Positions 7,618-15,539 of a stretch of 22,841 bases of DNA are shown piece by piece. The translations under genes were made by a program, and so were the position numbers. This stretch comes from an uncultured Eubacteriales bacterium (lineage in GTDB: Bacteria > Bacillota > Clostridia > Peptostreptococcales > Anaerovoracaceae). The stretch covers positions 1 through 22,841 of the forward strand of contig CADCOV010000033.1 in assembly GCA_902803185.1 (NCBI GenBank), given 5' to 3'. The notes beneath the pieces were generated by a model, which was not told the origin of the DNA, ran no database searches, and saw only the letters and a program-made list of their open reading frames with translations. How positions within the stretch are numbered: position 1 is the first letter of the stretch; the number at the start of each line of letters is the position of its first letter.

Positions 7618-7893
7618 TTATTCCGCATCCGCCATGATGGCATCGAACTCCGCTGCCACTCTCTCGAAGAGGGCGTCATCCTCGATGTCCAGGATCTCGA
7701 ACTCGTCGTTCTCTTTCTCCTCATACGCATAGATGTAGACGTCATCGCTGCCGTCGTCCGGGATCAGGGCGATGTAGTCCTTGCCGTCGACGTCGAAGAT
7801 GCCCATGATCTCACACTCGACCACGGTGCCGTCATCGTATTCCAGGGTGATGAATTCTGCCTCATCCGGCTGGTTATTCTTATTGTTAGCCAT
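7618..7893 (-). CDS. DUF1292 domain-containing protein
   Basis: 91 residues from the ATG at 7893, which has GGAGG 6 bases upstream; an in-frame GTG 30 bases further up has no better signal. The acidic beta-rich sequence EFITLEYDDGTVVECEIMGIF, then DGKDYIALIPD, then DDVYIYAYEE, is the standard DUF1292 pattern found as small cytoplasmic proteins across Firmicutes. In many clostridia such genes sit near ruvX/alaS or fur; here the neighbour is a FAD enzyme. Function is not known. It has its own promoter. Confidence 0.9.
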   Translation of the reverse strand: MANNKNNQPDEAEFITLEYDDGTVVECEIMGIFDVDGKDYIALIPDDGSDDVYIYAYEEKENDEFEILDIEDDALFERVAAEFDAIMADAE

Positions 7894-7935
7894 GTTGACC
7901 TCCACTATCAGTTCGGTGTTCACATATTACACTTC

Positions 7936-7964
7936 AATATACCATTAATGCGGGATTTCCGCAA
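7936..7964 (-). promoter_or_regulatory. Promoter of the DUF1292 gene
   Basis: Minus strand TTGCGG (7959-7964), 17 bases, TATATT (7936-7941), with TGG extending the -10. A perfect 5-bp inverted repeat TGCGG-N5-CCGCA (7949-7963) fills most of the spacer and overlaps the -35, so it could be an operator. Confidence 0.7.
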
Positions 7965-7973
7965 GGGGCTTTG

Positions 7974-9350
7974 TTAAAGATTTGTTTTTCCGGCCCCCAG
8001 GCTCCCCAGCACGCAGGTCAGGAGGCTGACTACAGTCCCCGCCAGCAGCGGTGCCCCCAGGACACCGGTCAGCTGCGCGGCGATCAAAGCCGCCGGCCCC
8101 GCGATCATGGCCGCCAGCACCGCCTTCGGGCGGAACCGCCCCGGGAAGAACAGCGCCAGGGTCATCGGGACCATGACGATGGTGGCCCTCAGGCCCATGG
8201 ACAGGAAGCCCAGGTCGTTCATCAGCGTCCCCGGCAGCGCCAGCGAAGCCAGGCACATGCCGGTCATGATCACCGCGATGGTGATGCGGCTGGCCCTGAG
8301 CCTCGCCCTCTCGTCCAGCTCCCGCTTCGTGAGCTTGCCCAGCACGTCCCGGACGAAGATGGTCGAGATTCCCAGCACCAGGCCGCCGCTGCCCGTCACC
8401 GTGGTGATCAGGAGGCCGCCCAGGCAGAGCCCGCCCAGCAGGGACGGCAGCCGGGTCATGATGAACATCGGGTAGGCTTTGCCCGCCTCCGTCGCCGCAA
8501 GCATGCCCTGGGACCCCATGAAGATGCCCACGAGGGTGCCGGCCAGGCCGATCGGGATGCAGAGCCCCGCCGCCAGCACCGTCGCCTTGCGGGCGGTGCG
8601 GTCGTCCTTCGCGGACCAGACGGACTGGACGTAGGTCTGGGTGCCGATGACGCCCGCCACGGTGGCGAGGCCGTTCACCGTCTCCTTGCCCACGCCTCTG
8701 GCGAAGAGCGTGCTAAGGTCGATCGGGAGCAGGGTCCCCTCGCCGATCCCGCCGGAAGCCCTGAGCACCGCCACGATGCTGATGAAGGACAGGAAGAAGA
8801 GCAGCACCAGCTTGAGCTTCCCCACGTTCCCCGCGCCGACCAGGCCGCCGGCCTCCACGTAGACGCAGGCGAAAAGGGAGGCCGCGATGCAGGAGGCGGA
8901 AAAGCTCCAGCCGAACAGGGACATCAAAAGCGCCGTGGTCCCCAGCACGCCGGAGACCGAGCTGATCAGCATGCCGATGGAGGACAGCACCGACCCCAGC
9001 ACCTCGGAAGCCGGCCCGTATTCCTCGGAGATCAGCTCCATGATGGTCGTGTGGTCGCTGCGCCTCAGCGGCACCACATAGAGGAAGCACATCACCAGGA
9101 AGCCGATGGCGCCTCCGAAGGTGTACCAGACGCCTGCCATCCCGTAGATGTAGCCCATCTGCGCCGTGCCCACGGTGGCCTGGGCCCCGATGAAGGTCCC
9201 CATCATCGCGCCCATCACGAGGGCGGCGCCTGCCTTTCCCCCGCTCTTCTCAAAGTCCTTCGCGGACTTCACTCTCTTCGTCGATATGATCTCCATCAGG
9301 CCCATCATGATGAAGACGATGATGATCCCGATGATATGTCCTGCCTGCAT
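7974..9350 (-). CDS. Sodium:solute symporter family (SSS) transporter
   Basis: 458 residues, almost entirely hydrophobic, with about 13 predicted membrane segments. SSS features are the early STKRVKSAKDFEKSGGKAG stretch after the first helix, then FIGAQATVGTAQMGYIYGMAGVWYTFG, and the conserved later ITTVTGSGGLVLGISTIFVRDV helix. SSS proteins import small solutes (amino acids, sugars, pantothenate, carboxylates) with Na+. The substrate cannot be told here. The ATG lies seven bases past the uvrC stop with a modest AAGG. No terminator lies between it and uvrC, so it is the last gene of the dac-like/uvrC unit. No clear terminator follows its stop codon. Confidence 0.88.
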   Translation of the reverse strand: MQAGHIIGIIIVFIMMGLMEIISTKRVKSAKDFEKSGGKAGAALVMGAMMGTFIGAQATVGTAQMGYIYGMAGVWYTFGGAIGFLVMCFLYVVPLRRSDHTTIMELISEEYGPASEVLGSVLSSIGMLISSVSGVLGTTALLMSLFGWSFSASCIAASLFACVYVEAGGLVGAGNVGKLKLVLLFFLSFISIVAVLRASGGIGEGTLLPIDLSTLFARGVGKETVNGLATVAGVIGTQTYVQSVWSAKDDRTARKATVLAAGLCIPIGLAGTLVGIFMGSQGMLAATEAGKAYPMFIMTRLPSLLGGLCLGGLLITTVTGSGGLVLGISTIFVRDVLGKLTKRELDERARLRASRITIAVIMTGMCLASLALPGTLMNDLGFLSMGLRATIVMVPMTLALFFPGRFRPKAVLAAMIAGPAALIAAQLTGVLGAPLLAGTVVSLLTCVLGSLGAGKTNL

Positions 9351-9356
9351 GCCCTT

Positions 9357-11231
9357 CTAGTCCTGTTCCTTATCTTCCTCTTCCCCGCTCTGCTTCGCGA
9401 AGAAGGCGATCACGCTGTCCGCCGCCGCCGCGCTCATCTCCGGCACCTCCATCAGCTCCTCCTCGGTGGCCGCTTTGATCGCGTCCACGGAGCCGAACCG
9501 GGCCAGCAAAGCGTTCCGCCTGACCGGTCCGATGCCCTCGATCTCATCCAGGATCGAGCGGATGGCCCGCTTGCCGTGGAGCCCCCTGTGGTACTCGATG
9601 GCGAAGCGGTGGACCTCCTCCTGGATGGTCCCGCAGTAGTGGAACAGCATCGGGTGATCCTTGAGATCGATCTCCCGGCCGTCCTCGAACACCAGTGCCC
9701 TGGTGCGGTGGCTGTCGTCCTTGGCCATGCCCACCACCGGTATGTCGAAGTGGGTCTGGTCCAGCACCCGCTTCGCCGCGGTGACCTGTCCCCGGCCGCC
9801 GTCCATGAAGATGGCATCCGGCAGCACCGCGAAGGCCGGGTCTCCCTTGTCCGCCCGGGCAAAACGCCGGGTGAGCATCTCCGACAGCGAGCCGTAGTCG
9901 TCCGGGCCCACGATGGTTTTGATCTTGAACCGGCGGTAATCCTTGCGGATGCGGCGGGTCCCGGAGAACACCACCATCGCGCCCACGGAATCCACACCGT
10001 TGGTGTTGGAGATGTCGTAGGACTCCACCCGGTACTCGTCCCCCGCCGGCGGCCTGTCGTAGCCCGCCTCCCGGAGCACGTCCCGGATCTCCTGCCGGAG
10101 GGCGTCCCGCTTCTCCCGGCCGGACTCCGCCTTGACGGTGAGGGTCTTGACCATCTCCATCCGGTCGTGCATGGCCAGCTTCAGCAAAGCCAGCTTCTCG
10201 CCCCGCTTCGGGACGAAGATGCGGACCTTGTGGCGGCCCTCCCCCAGGAAGGATTCGATGAGCCGGGCGTCCGGCGGTTCCTCCTCCACCAGGATCTCGT
10301 GGGGCACGTCCGCCCAGTTGCTGTAGTACTGCTTGAGGAATTCGCCGGTCATCTCCGCCCGGGTGTCGCCCTCGCCGATCTGGATCGGGAAGGTCTCCCG
10401 GCCGATGAGCTTGCCCTCCCGCACGTTGAAGAGCACCATGAAGGAGTGATCCCCGTCGCTGACCGGGAGCACCACGTCCATGTCGCCGGCGCCGATCATG
10501 GTGACCCGCTGGGTCTCCGCCAGCTCCTGTGCGGCCCGGATGAGGTCCCGGTAGCGGGCGGCGTCCTCGAAGCGCATCTCCGCGGCGGCGGCCTGCATCT
10601 CGGCGGTCAGGCTGTCCACCATCGGCTTCTCCTTGCCGGAGAGGAACTCCAGGATGCGGTCCACCGCCTCCCGGTACTCCCCCTGGTCCACGGCGCCGGT
10701 GCAGATCCCCCGGCACTCCTGGATGTGATAGTTGAGGCACGGCCGGTGCCCGTCCGGAAAGACCAGGGCATTGCAGCGCTTCAGGTGGTAGACCCGGTTC
10801 AGCAGGTCCACGATCATGTTGACCGCCCCAACGTCGCTGTACGGGCCGAAATAGCGGCTTCCGTCCTTTTCCAGGCGCCGGGTCTTGATGACCCGCGGGA
10901 AAGGCTCGTTCACCGTCACCGCGATGTACGGGTAGGTCTTGTCATCCCGGAGCAGGACGTTGTACTTCGGCTGGTACTTCTTGATCAGGTTGTTCTCCAG
11001 GATCAGGGCTTCCATCTCCGTGGCGCAGGTGATGTACTCGAACTCCGCGATGTTCTCCGTCAGCGCCCTGAGCTTCGGCGTGGATTTGCCGTAGGACTGG
11101 AAATACTGACGGACCCGGTTCTTCAGGGAGATCGCCTTTCCCACGTAGATGACCTGGCCGAGTTTGTCCTTATGCATATAAACTCCCGGAGTATCCGGGA
11201 GCTTTTTCAGGTTTTCCTTGATGTCGAACAT
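9357..11231 (-). CDS. uvrC: UvrABC excinuclease subunit C
   Basis: 624 residues, normal length. Nucleotide excision repair nuclease that cuts both sides of a lesion in the UvrB-DNA complex. The N-terminal GIY-YIG nuclease runs ~12-95 (GVYMHKD, VIYVGKAISLKNRV, EALILENNLIKKYQPKYN). Four cysteines C153, C165, C173 and C177 match the positions reported to hold an Fe-S cluster in UvrC. A UVR motif for UvrB binding lies ~205-240. The C-terminal RNase H-like nuclease contains ESYDISNTNG and FMDGGRGQ. Tandem helix-hairpin-helix motifs lie ~560-612 (IEGIGPVRRNALLARFGS). It starts at ATG 11231, 13 bases after the upstream gene's stop codon, with AAGG before it. Confidence 0.97.
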   Translation of the reverse strand: MFDIKENLKKLPDTPGVYMHKDKLGQVIYVGKAISLKNRVRQYFQSYGKSTPKLRALTENIAEFEYITCATEMEALILENNLIKKYQPKYNVLLRDDKTYPYIAVTVNEPFPRVIKTRRLEKDGSRYFGPYSDVGAVNMIVDLLNRVYHLKRCNALVFPDGHRPCLNYHIQECRGICTGAVDQGEYREAVDRILEFLSGKEKPMVDSLTAEMQAAAAEMRFEDAARYRDLIRAAQELAETQRVTMIGAGDMDVVLPVSDGDHSFMVLFNVREGKLIGRETFPIQIGEGDTRAEMTGEFLKQYYSNWADVPHEILVEEEPPDARLIESFLGEGRHKVRIFVPKRGEKLALLKLAMHDRMEMVKTLTVKAESGREKRDALRQEIRDVLREAGYDRPPAGDEYRVESYDISNTNGVDSVGAMVVFSGTRRIRKDYRRFKIKTIVGPDDYGSLSEMLTRRFARADKGDPAFAVLPDAIFMDGGRGQVTAAKRVLDQTHFDIPVVGMAKDDSHRTRALVFEDGREIDLKDHPMLFHYCGTIQEEVHRFAIEYHRGLHGKRAIRSILDEIEGIGPVRRNALLARFGSVDAIKAATEEELMEVPEMSAAAADSVIAFFAKQSGEEEDKEQD

Positions 11232-11244
11232 AACGGGCCTTTTT

Positions 11245-12939
11245 CTATCTCGTCGGCGGCTGCCAGTGCCGGATCTCGGTGCGGCGCCGCCTCTCTTCCA
11301 TTTCCTGCTGTTCCCGCAGGAGCTGTTCCCGGGCCATGGCCTCCGCCCTGAGCCTGCGGGCCTTCTTCCTGCGGTGGCGCATCCTGGCTTTGTTGACCGT
11401 GCGGACGATGAGGAGCAGCAGGACCAAAGCCAGCACCGCCCCGATGATGATCGCCGCCCGGTTGGAGATCCCCAAATAGGACGGGATCCAGCCCACGGCC
11501 ACGTCCGCCGCGGCCACCAGATCCACCTCGTTGGCCACCTCGCCGCCGATCAGGATCTGGTACTTGCCGACCACGTCCCCTTCCTTCACCGGTGCGGTGA
11601 GGTCCGGATCCATGACCGCCTGGGTCGTGATCAGGTCCTTGGAGCCCTCCTGCGGCAGATAGGCCAGGCCGTTCTCCGCGGCCACGGCGTCCACCCGGCT
11701 CTCCGCCCCGTGCTTGACCCGGGCCTTGCCGGCGACGTCGCCCTTCTTGAAGACGGTGATGCCCTCGATGTTGGCGGCGGCGTATTCCACCATGGCGTCG
11801 CTGCCCTTGTAGCGCGCCGAGGAGGAGGCGTCCAGCACGACGGTGATCAGGTCCAGTCCGTTGTCGTTGTAGTTCATGACCAGGCTGGTGGTGTTCGAGG
11901 TCCAGTAGCCGGTCTTGCCCGCCACGTAGCCGCTGCCGCCCTCCGCCAGGACCGGGATCGGGTTGTCGATGGTGCGGATGTCGCTGAGGTTCGTCGCCTT
12001 CATCTCGTAGTGGGCCGTTCCGGCGATCTTCCGGAGCAGGCTGTTGGCGAAGAAGACCTTGCAGATCTCCAGCATGTCGGCGGCGGTGGTGTACTGCTCC
12101 GACGTGTCGTTCCCGCTGCCCGCCGCATTGGCGAACTGCGTATTCTTGCAGCCGATGTTGGCCACCGTCTCGTTCATGAGCTCGACAAAGCTGTCCTCGT
12201 CTCCGGACACCGCCTCGGCCAGGGCCAGGCTGGCGCCGTTATCGGACAGCAAAAGGGCACCGTAGAGCAGCTGTTCCACGGTGAGGGTCTCCCCTTCCTT
12301 CAGGTCCATCTTGGAGCCGGAGGACGCCTCCGCCGCCGCAGCGGACACCGTCACCGTCTGGTCCGGATCGAGCCGCTGGACGGCCAGCAGTGCGGTCAGC
12401 ACCTTGGTGATGCCGTATGGTGCGAACTTCTTGTCCGGATTGGAGGACCAGATGACGGAACCGATGTTGCGGCAGTAGACGATGGCGCCCCCCGCCTTGA
12501 CGGACGGGCTGCCATCCGAAGCCGGTTCCTCCGGCTCCTCAGGTTCCTCCGCAGGCTCCTCGGCCGGTTCCTCCGCGTACGGGTCCTCCGCAGGCTCCTC
12601 GTAGACCGGCTCCTCCGCATACGGATCCTCGGCCGGTTCCTCGTAGACCGGCTCCTCCGTGTACGGATCCTCGACCGGTTCCTCGTAGGCCGGCTCCTCC
12701 GTGTACGGGTCCTCGGCAGGCTCTTCGTAGGAAGGGTCCTCGGCATACGGGTCTTCGGCTGGTTCCTCGTAGGTCGGGTCCTCCGCGTACGGGTCTTCCG
12801 CCGGTTCCTCGTAGACCGGGTCCTCGACTGGCAATTCTTCAGTTGTGTCGCCGTCCTCCGGTTCCGCAAAGACGGCCGCGCTCTGCAGCACCAGCATCAA
12901 AGCCAGCAGGATGCAGACCGGGATCATTCTTTTTCTCAT
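11245..12939 (-). CDS. D-Ala-D-Ala carboxypeptidase-like protein (S11 fold) lacking the catalytic serine
   Basis: 564 residues: signal peptide 1-25 (basic start, hydrophobic core, AVFAEP cleavage area); six 14-residue acidic repeats 41-124 of the form P-x-YEEPAEDPY-x-E-[DE], then a Glu/Pro tail to 140; an S11 penicillin-binding-protein-like domain ~150-395; a second beta domain ~396-480 like the PBP5 C-terminal domain; membrane helix ~494-513; basic cytoplasmic tail. The active-site SxxK reads G176-I-T-K179 (codon GGC at 12412-12414), while the SDN triad S232-D-N234 and the K342-T-G344 motif are intact. Loss of the nucleophile predicts no DD-carboxypeptidase activity unless another residue substitutes. 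The C-terminal helix plus a charged tail suits a membrane-anchored wall protein. It follows serC after a terminator and leads into uvrC without one. Confidence 0.88.
   Translation of the reverse strand: MRKRMIPVCILLALMLVLQSAAVFAEPEDGDTTEELPVEDPVYEEPAEDPYAEDPTYEEPAEDPYAEDPSYEEPAEDPYTEEPAYEEPVEDPYTEEPVYEEPAEDPYAEEPVYEEPAEDPYAEEPAEEPAEEPEEPEEPASDGSPSVKAGGAIVYCRNIGSVIWSSNPDKKFAPYGITKVLTALLAVQRLDPDQTVTVSAAAAEASSGSKMDLKEGETLTVEQLLYGALLLSDNGASLALAEAVSGDEDSFVELMNETVANIGCKNTQFANAAGSGNDTSEQYTTAADMLEICKVFFANSLLRKIAGTAHYEMKATNLSDIRTIDNPIPVLAEGGSGYVAGKTGYWTSNTTSLVMNYNDNGLDLITVVLDASSSARYKGSDAMVEYAAANIEGITVFKKGDVAGKARVKHGAESRVDAVAAENGLAYLPQEGSKDLITTQAVMDPDLTAPVKEGDVVGKYQILIGGEVANEVDLVAAADVAVGWIPSYLGISNRAAIIIGAVLALVLLLLIVRTVNKARMRHRRKKARRLRAEAMAREQLLREQQEMEERRRRTEIRHWQPPTR
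12568..12819 (-). repeat. Six in-frame 42-bp tandem repeats in the carboxypeptidase-like gene
   Basis: Six units of 42 bp encode P-x-YEEPAEDPY-x-E-[DE] (residues 41-124). DNA copies differ mainly at third positions and at the codons for the variable residues (V/T/S/A and A/T). The length may vary between strains. Confidence 0.85.
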
Positions 12940-12965
12940 CCAAATTGCCTCAAACGGGTCTCTTC

Positions 12966-12992
12966 AAAAACAGGCCGCTTGCCGCGGCCTGT
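12966..12992 (-). terminator. Terminator after serC
   Basis: A 9-bp stem (ACAGGCCGC/GCGGCCTGT, 12970-12992) with a 5-base loop and five T on the minus strand. It lies only 26 bases before the next gene's ATG, so that gene needs either read-through or a promoter inside serC. Confidence 0.85.
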
Positions 12993-13016
12993 CCGTTCTC
13001 TTCTGCGGCTTCGGGA

Positions 13017-14108
13017 CTAGCAGTTCTCCTTGCGGAACGCCTCCATGAAGTCGATCAGCGCTTCGACGCCTTCGATCGGCATCGCGTTGTAGATGCTGGC
13101 TCTCATGCCGCCGGCGACTCTGTGGCCCTTCAGGTTCAGAAGGCCCTTCGCCTTGGCCTCGGCGACGAACTTCTTCTCCAGCTCGGCGTCGCCGATGACG
13201 AAGGTGACGTTCATCAGGGAACGATCCTCCGGCGCCACCGGGTTGCGGTAGAAGCCGCTGCCGTCGATGTAGTCGTAGAGCATCTTCGCCTTCTTCACGT
13301 CCATCTCATGCATGGCCGCAACGCCGCCGATCTCCTTCAGGTACTTGAACACTTCGCCGGCCACGTAGATGGTGTAGCAAGGCGGGGTGTTGTACATGGA
13401 GCCCTTGTCGGCGTGGATCTTGTAGTTCAGGTAGATCGGGCAGTCCTTCGGGGCGAAGCCCAGCAGGTCTTCCCGGATGATGACGATGGTCATGCCCGCC
13501 GGCGCCACGTTCTTCTGGGCGCCCGCATAGATCAGGCCGAACCTGGTGACGTCGATCTCCTCGCTGAGGATGCAGCTGGACATGTCGGCGACCAGCGGCA
13601 CATCACCGGTGTCCGGGATGTAGTTGTAGTGGGAGCCGAAGATGGTGTTGTTGAAGCAGATGTGGACGTAGTCCGCGTCAGCTCTGAAGTCCTCTCTCTT
13701 CAGCTTCGGGATGTAGGTGAAGGTCGCCTCCTCGGAGGACGCCACGACCTTGACGTCGCCGAACTTGGCCGCCTCTTCCGCCGCCTTCTTGGCCCACTGG
13801 CCGGTGACGATGTAGTCAGCCTTGTGGCTGTTTCTCATCAGGTTCAGCGGGACCATGGAGAACTGCAGGGTGCCGCCGCCCTGGAGGAACAGGACCTTAT
13901 AGTTATCAGGGATGTTCATCAGGTCTCTCAGATTGGCCTCGGCATCGTCGATGATCTGCTGGTACTCTGCGGAGCGATGGCTCATCTCCATGACGGACTG
14001 GCCGCTGCCGTTGTAATTCAGCATCTCCGCTGCAGCCTTCTCCAACACCGGGACCGGCAGAACGGACGGGCCCGCCGAGAAATTGAAAACGCGTTCACTA
14101 AAAGACAT
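13017..14108 (-). CDS. serC: Phosphoserine aminotransferase
   Basis: 363 residues from the ATG at 14108, which has a strong AGGAGGAGG run upstream; the frame is open 11 codons further but without a better signal. It converts 3-phosphohydroxypyruvate and glutamate to phosphoserine, step two of serine synthesis, using PLP. The N-terminus has the family signature FNFSAGPSVLPVPVLEKA. EMSHRSAEY (41-49) and LQGGGTLQFSMVPLN line the cofactor pocket. The PLP-binding lysine is K199 in YAGAQKNVAPAG. Length and motifs are standard. The gene is divergent from serA, with overlapping promoters, so both are likely co-controlled. Confidence 0.97.
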   Translation of the reverse strand: MSFSERVFNFSAGPSVLPVPVLEKAAAEMLNYNGSGQSVMEMSHRSAEYQQIIDDAEANLRDLMNIPDNYKVLFLQGGGTLQFSMVPLNLMRNSHKADYIVTGQWAKKAAEEAAKFGDVKVVASSEEATFTYIPKLKREDFRADADYVHICFNNTIFGSHYNYIPDTGDVPLVADMSSCILSEEIDVTRFGLIYAGAQKNVAPAGMTIVIIREDLLGFAPKDCPIYLNYKIHADKGSMYNTPPCYTIYVAGEVFKYLKEIGGVAAMHEMDVKKAKMLYDYIDGSGFYRNPVAPEDRSLMNVTFVIGDAELEKKFVAEAKAKGLLNLKGHRVAGGMRASIYNAMPIEGVEALIDFMEAFRKENC

Positions 14109-14156
14109 TTCTTCCTCCTCCTGATATGATTTCTTTCGCAAACAAATACTCTATCG

Positions 14157-14185
14157 ATTGTATCACCATATCCGTTGAAAGTAAA
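14157..14185 (-). promoter_or_regulatory. serC promoter
   Basis: Minus strand TTTACT (14180-14185), 17 bases, TACAAT (14157-14162) with TGA before the -10. The -35 touches the serA -35 on the other strand. Confidence 0.75.
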
Positions 14186-14203
14186 GGAGCGCAGTGTTAT
14201 AAT
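14175..14203 (+). promoter_or_regulatory. serA promoter
   Basis: TTGAAA (14175-14180), 17 bases, TATAAT (14198-14203), with TGT extending the -10. It leaves a leader of about 65 bases before the serA ATG, in which I see no clear riboswitch. Confidence 0.85.
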
Positions 14204-14273
14204 TCCAGTTGTGAAACGTCGCTTTGGCCGCCTTTTTTGCAAGGATGGCCGCAGTATTTTCGGAGGAAGAAAC

Positions 14274-15431
14274 ATGTACAGGATTTCCACTTTGAACAAG
14301 ATCTCACCGGTCGGGCTCGCCCGCTTCGACGAACAGTACACCATCGCGGATGGCACGGAGTCCATCTCCGGATCCACCGGCGTCCTCGTCCGCAGCGCGG
14401 CCATGCACGATATGGCCTTTGATGATGAGCTCCTGGCCATCGCCAGGGCCGGCGCCGGTGTGAACAATATCCCGCTGGACCGCTGTGCCGACCAGGGCAT
14501 CGTGGTCTTCAACACCCCGGGTGCCAACGCCAACGCCGTCAAGGAACTGATCGTCGGCGCCCTCATCGTCGCCGCCCGCAACATGGACAGCGCCATGGCC
14601 TGGGTGAACGGCCTGCCGGGCACCGTCGAGGACATCAGCAAAGCCGTCGAGAAGGGCAAGAGCAAATTCGCCGGCACCGAGATCAAGGGCAAGTCCCTGG
14701 GCGGCGTGGGCCTCGGCGCCATCGGCGCGATGGTCGCGAACGCCGCGCTCGGCCTGGGCATGGACGTCTGCGGCTACGACCCGTACCTCAGCCCTGCCGC
14801 CGCTTCCCGCCTCGACCCGAAGGTCAAGGTCATCGAGAAGCTGGAGGACCTGCTGCCGCTCTGCGACTACGTGACCCTGCACCTGCCGGCGGTGGAGAGC
14901 ACCAAGGGCATGTTCAATGCGTCCCTCTTCTCCTGCTTCAAGGACGGCGCGATCCTGCTGAACTTCTCCAGAGACAAGCTGGTGAACGAGGCTGACCTCC
15001 TGGCCGCCCTGGAGTCCGGGAAGCTCGCCAAGTACGTCACCGACTTCGGCACCGAGGGCATCATCGGGAAGCCGCACGTCACCTGCACCCCGCACCTGGG
15101 CGCTTCCACCGAAGAGGCCGAGGACAACTGCGCGGTCATGGCGGCGGATGAGATCCGGGACTATATCGAGAACGGCAACATCCGCAACTCCGTGAACTTC
15201 CCTGCTGTCGATCTGGGTGCACCGGCCGCCGGCGAACACCGCGTCGCCTTCCTGACCAAGGGCGTGGACGATCCGGTCAAGCTCGCCATCGAGCTCATGG
15301 GCGGCGTTGCCATGACCTCCGTCAAGGGTGCAGTCCGCGGCGCCTACGGCTACGCGCTGGTCGCCACCTCTGCACCGGTCTCCGAGATCCCGGCCGCCGA
15401 GGGCGTGACCCGCGTCCGCGTGATCCGCTAG
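14274..15431 (+). CDS. serA: D-3-phosphoglycerate dehydrogenase
   Basis: 385 residues from the ATG at 14274, which has CGGAGG 7 bases upstream; the frame is open further up but runs through the promoter. It oxidises 3-phosphoglycerate with NAD+ in the first step of serine synthesis. The NAD fold has GLGAIG at 146-151 and Asp169 near the expected cofactor-selecting position (GYDPYLS). Catalytic residues are R233 (in NFSRDKLVNE), E261 and H274 (TPHLGAST). The tail from ~320 has a short degenerate ACT-like shape (HRVAFLTKGVDDPVKLAIEL) rather than a full regulatory domain. So classical serine feedback through an ACT domain is uncertain. Divergent partner of serC. Confidence 0.95.
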   Translation: MYRISTLNKISPVGLARFDEQYTIADGTESISGSTGVLVRSAAMHDMAFDDELLAIARAGAGVNNIPLDRCADQGIVVFNTPGANANAVKELIVGALIVAARNMDSAMAWVNGLPGTVEDISKAVEKGKSKFAGTEIKGKSLGGVGLGAIGAMVANAALGLGMDVCGYDPYLSPAAASRLDPKVKVIEKLEDLLPLCDYVTLHLPAVESTKGMFNASLFSCFKDGAILLNFSRDKLVNEADLLAALESGKLAKYVTDFGTEGIIGKPHVTCTPHLGASTEEAEDNCAVMAADEIRDYIENGNIRNSVNFPAVDLGAPAAGEHRVAFLTKGVDDPVKLAIELMGGVAMTSVKGAVRGAYGYALVATSAPVSEIPAAEGVTRVRVIR

Positions 15432-15454
15432 GATATCGATCCCCAGAATACGCC

Positions 15455-15485
15455 AAGAGGCGCCGGAAGATCCGGCGCCTCTTTT
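15455..15485 (+). terminator. serA terminator
   Basis: A perfect 13-bp stem (AAGAGGCGCCGGA with TCCGGCGCCTCTT), loop AGA, ending in TTTT, 23 bases after the serA stop codon. Confidence 0.9.
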
Positions 15486-15500
15486 GATTTCCCGCATAGC

Positions 15501-15527
15501 AAAACTCCCGGCCGAAGCCGGGAGTTT
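15501..15527 (-). terminator. Terminator of the LysM/G5/NlpC-P60 gene
   Basis: A stem AAACTCCCGGC/GCCGGGAGTTT (15502-15527) with a TTCG tetraloop and a T-run on the minus strand. It lies back to back with the serA terminator. Confidence 0.88.
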
Positions 15528-15539
15528 CTCGTTTCTCAT

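Noticed and set aside
7971..11351. 1126-codon plus-strand open frame
   Set aside because: Antisense shadow spanning the symporter and uvrC, two genes with clear family motifs on the minus strand.
12541..12830. Repeat array as a CRISPR or intergenic tandem repeat
   Set aside because: It is in frame inside a coding sequence, has no spacers, and encodes a regular acidic peptide.
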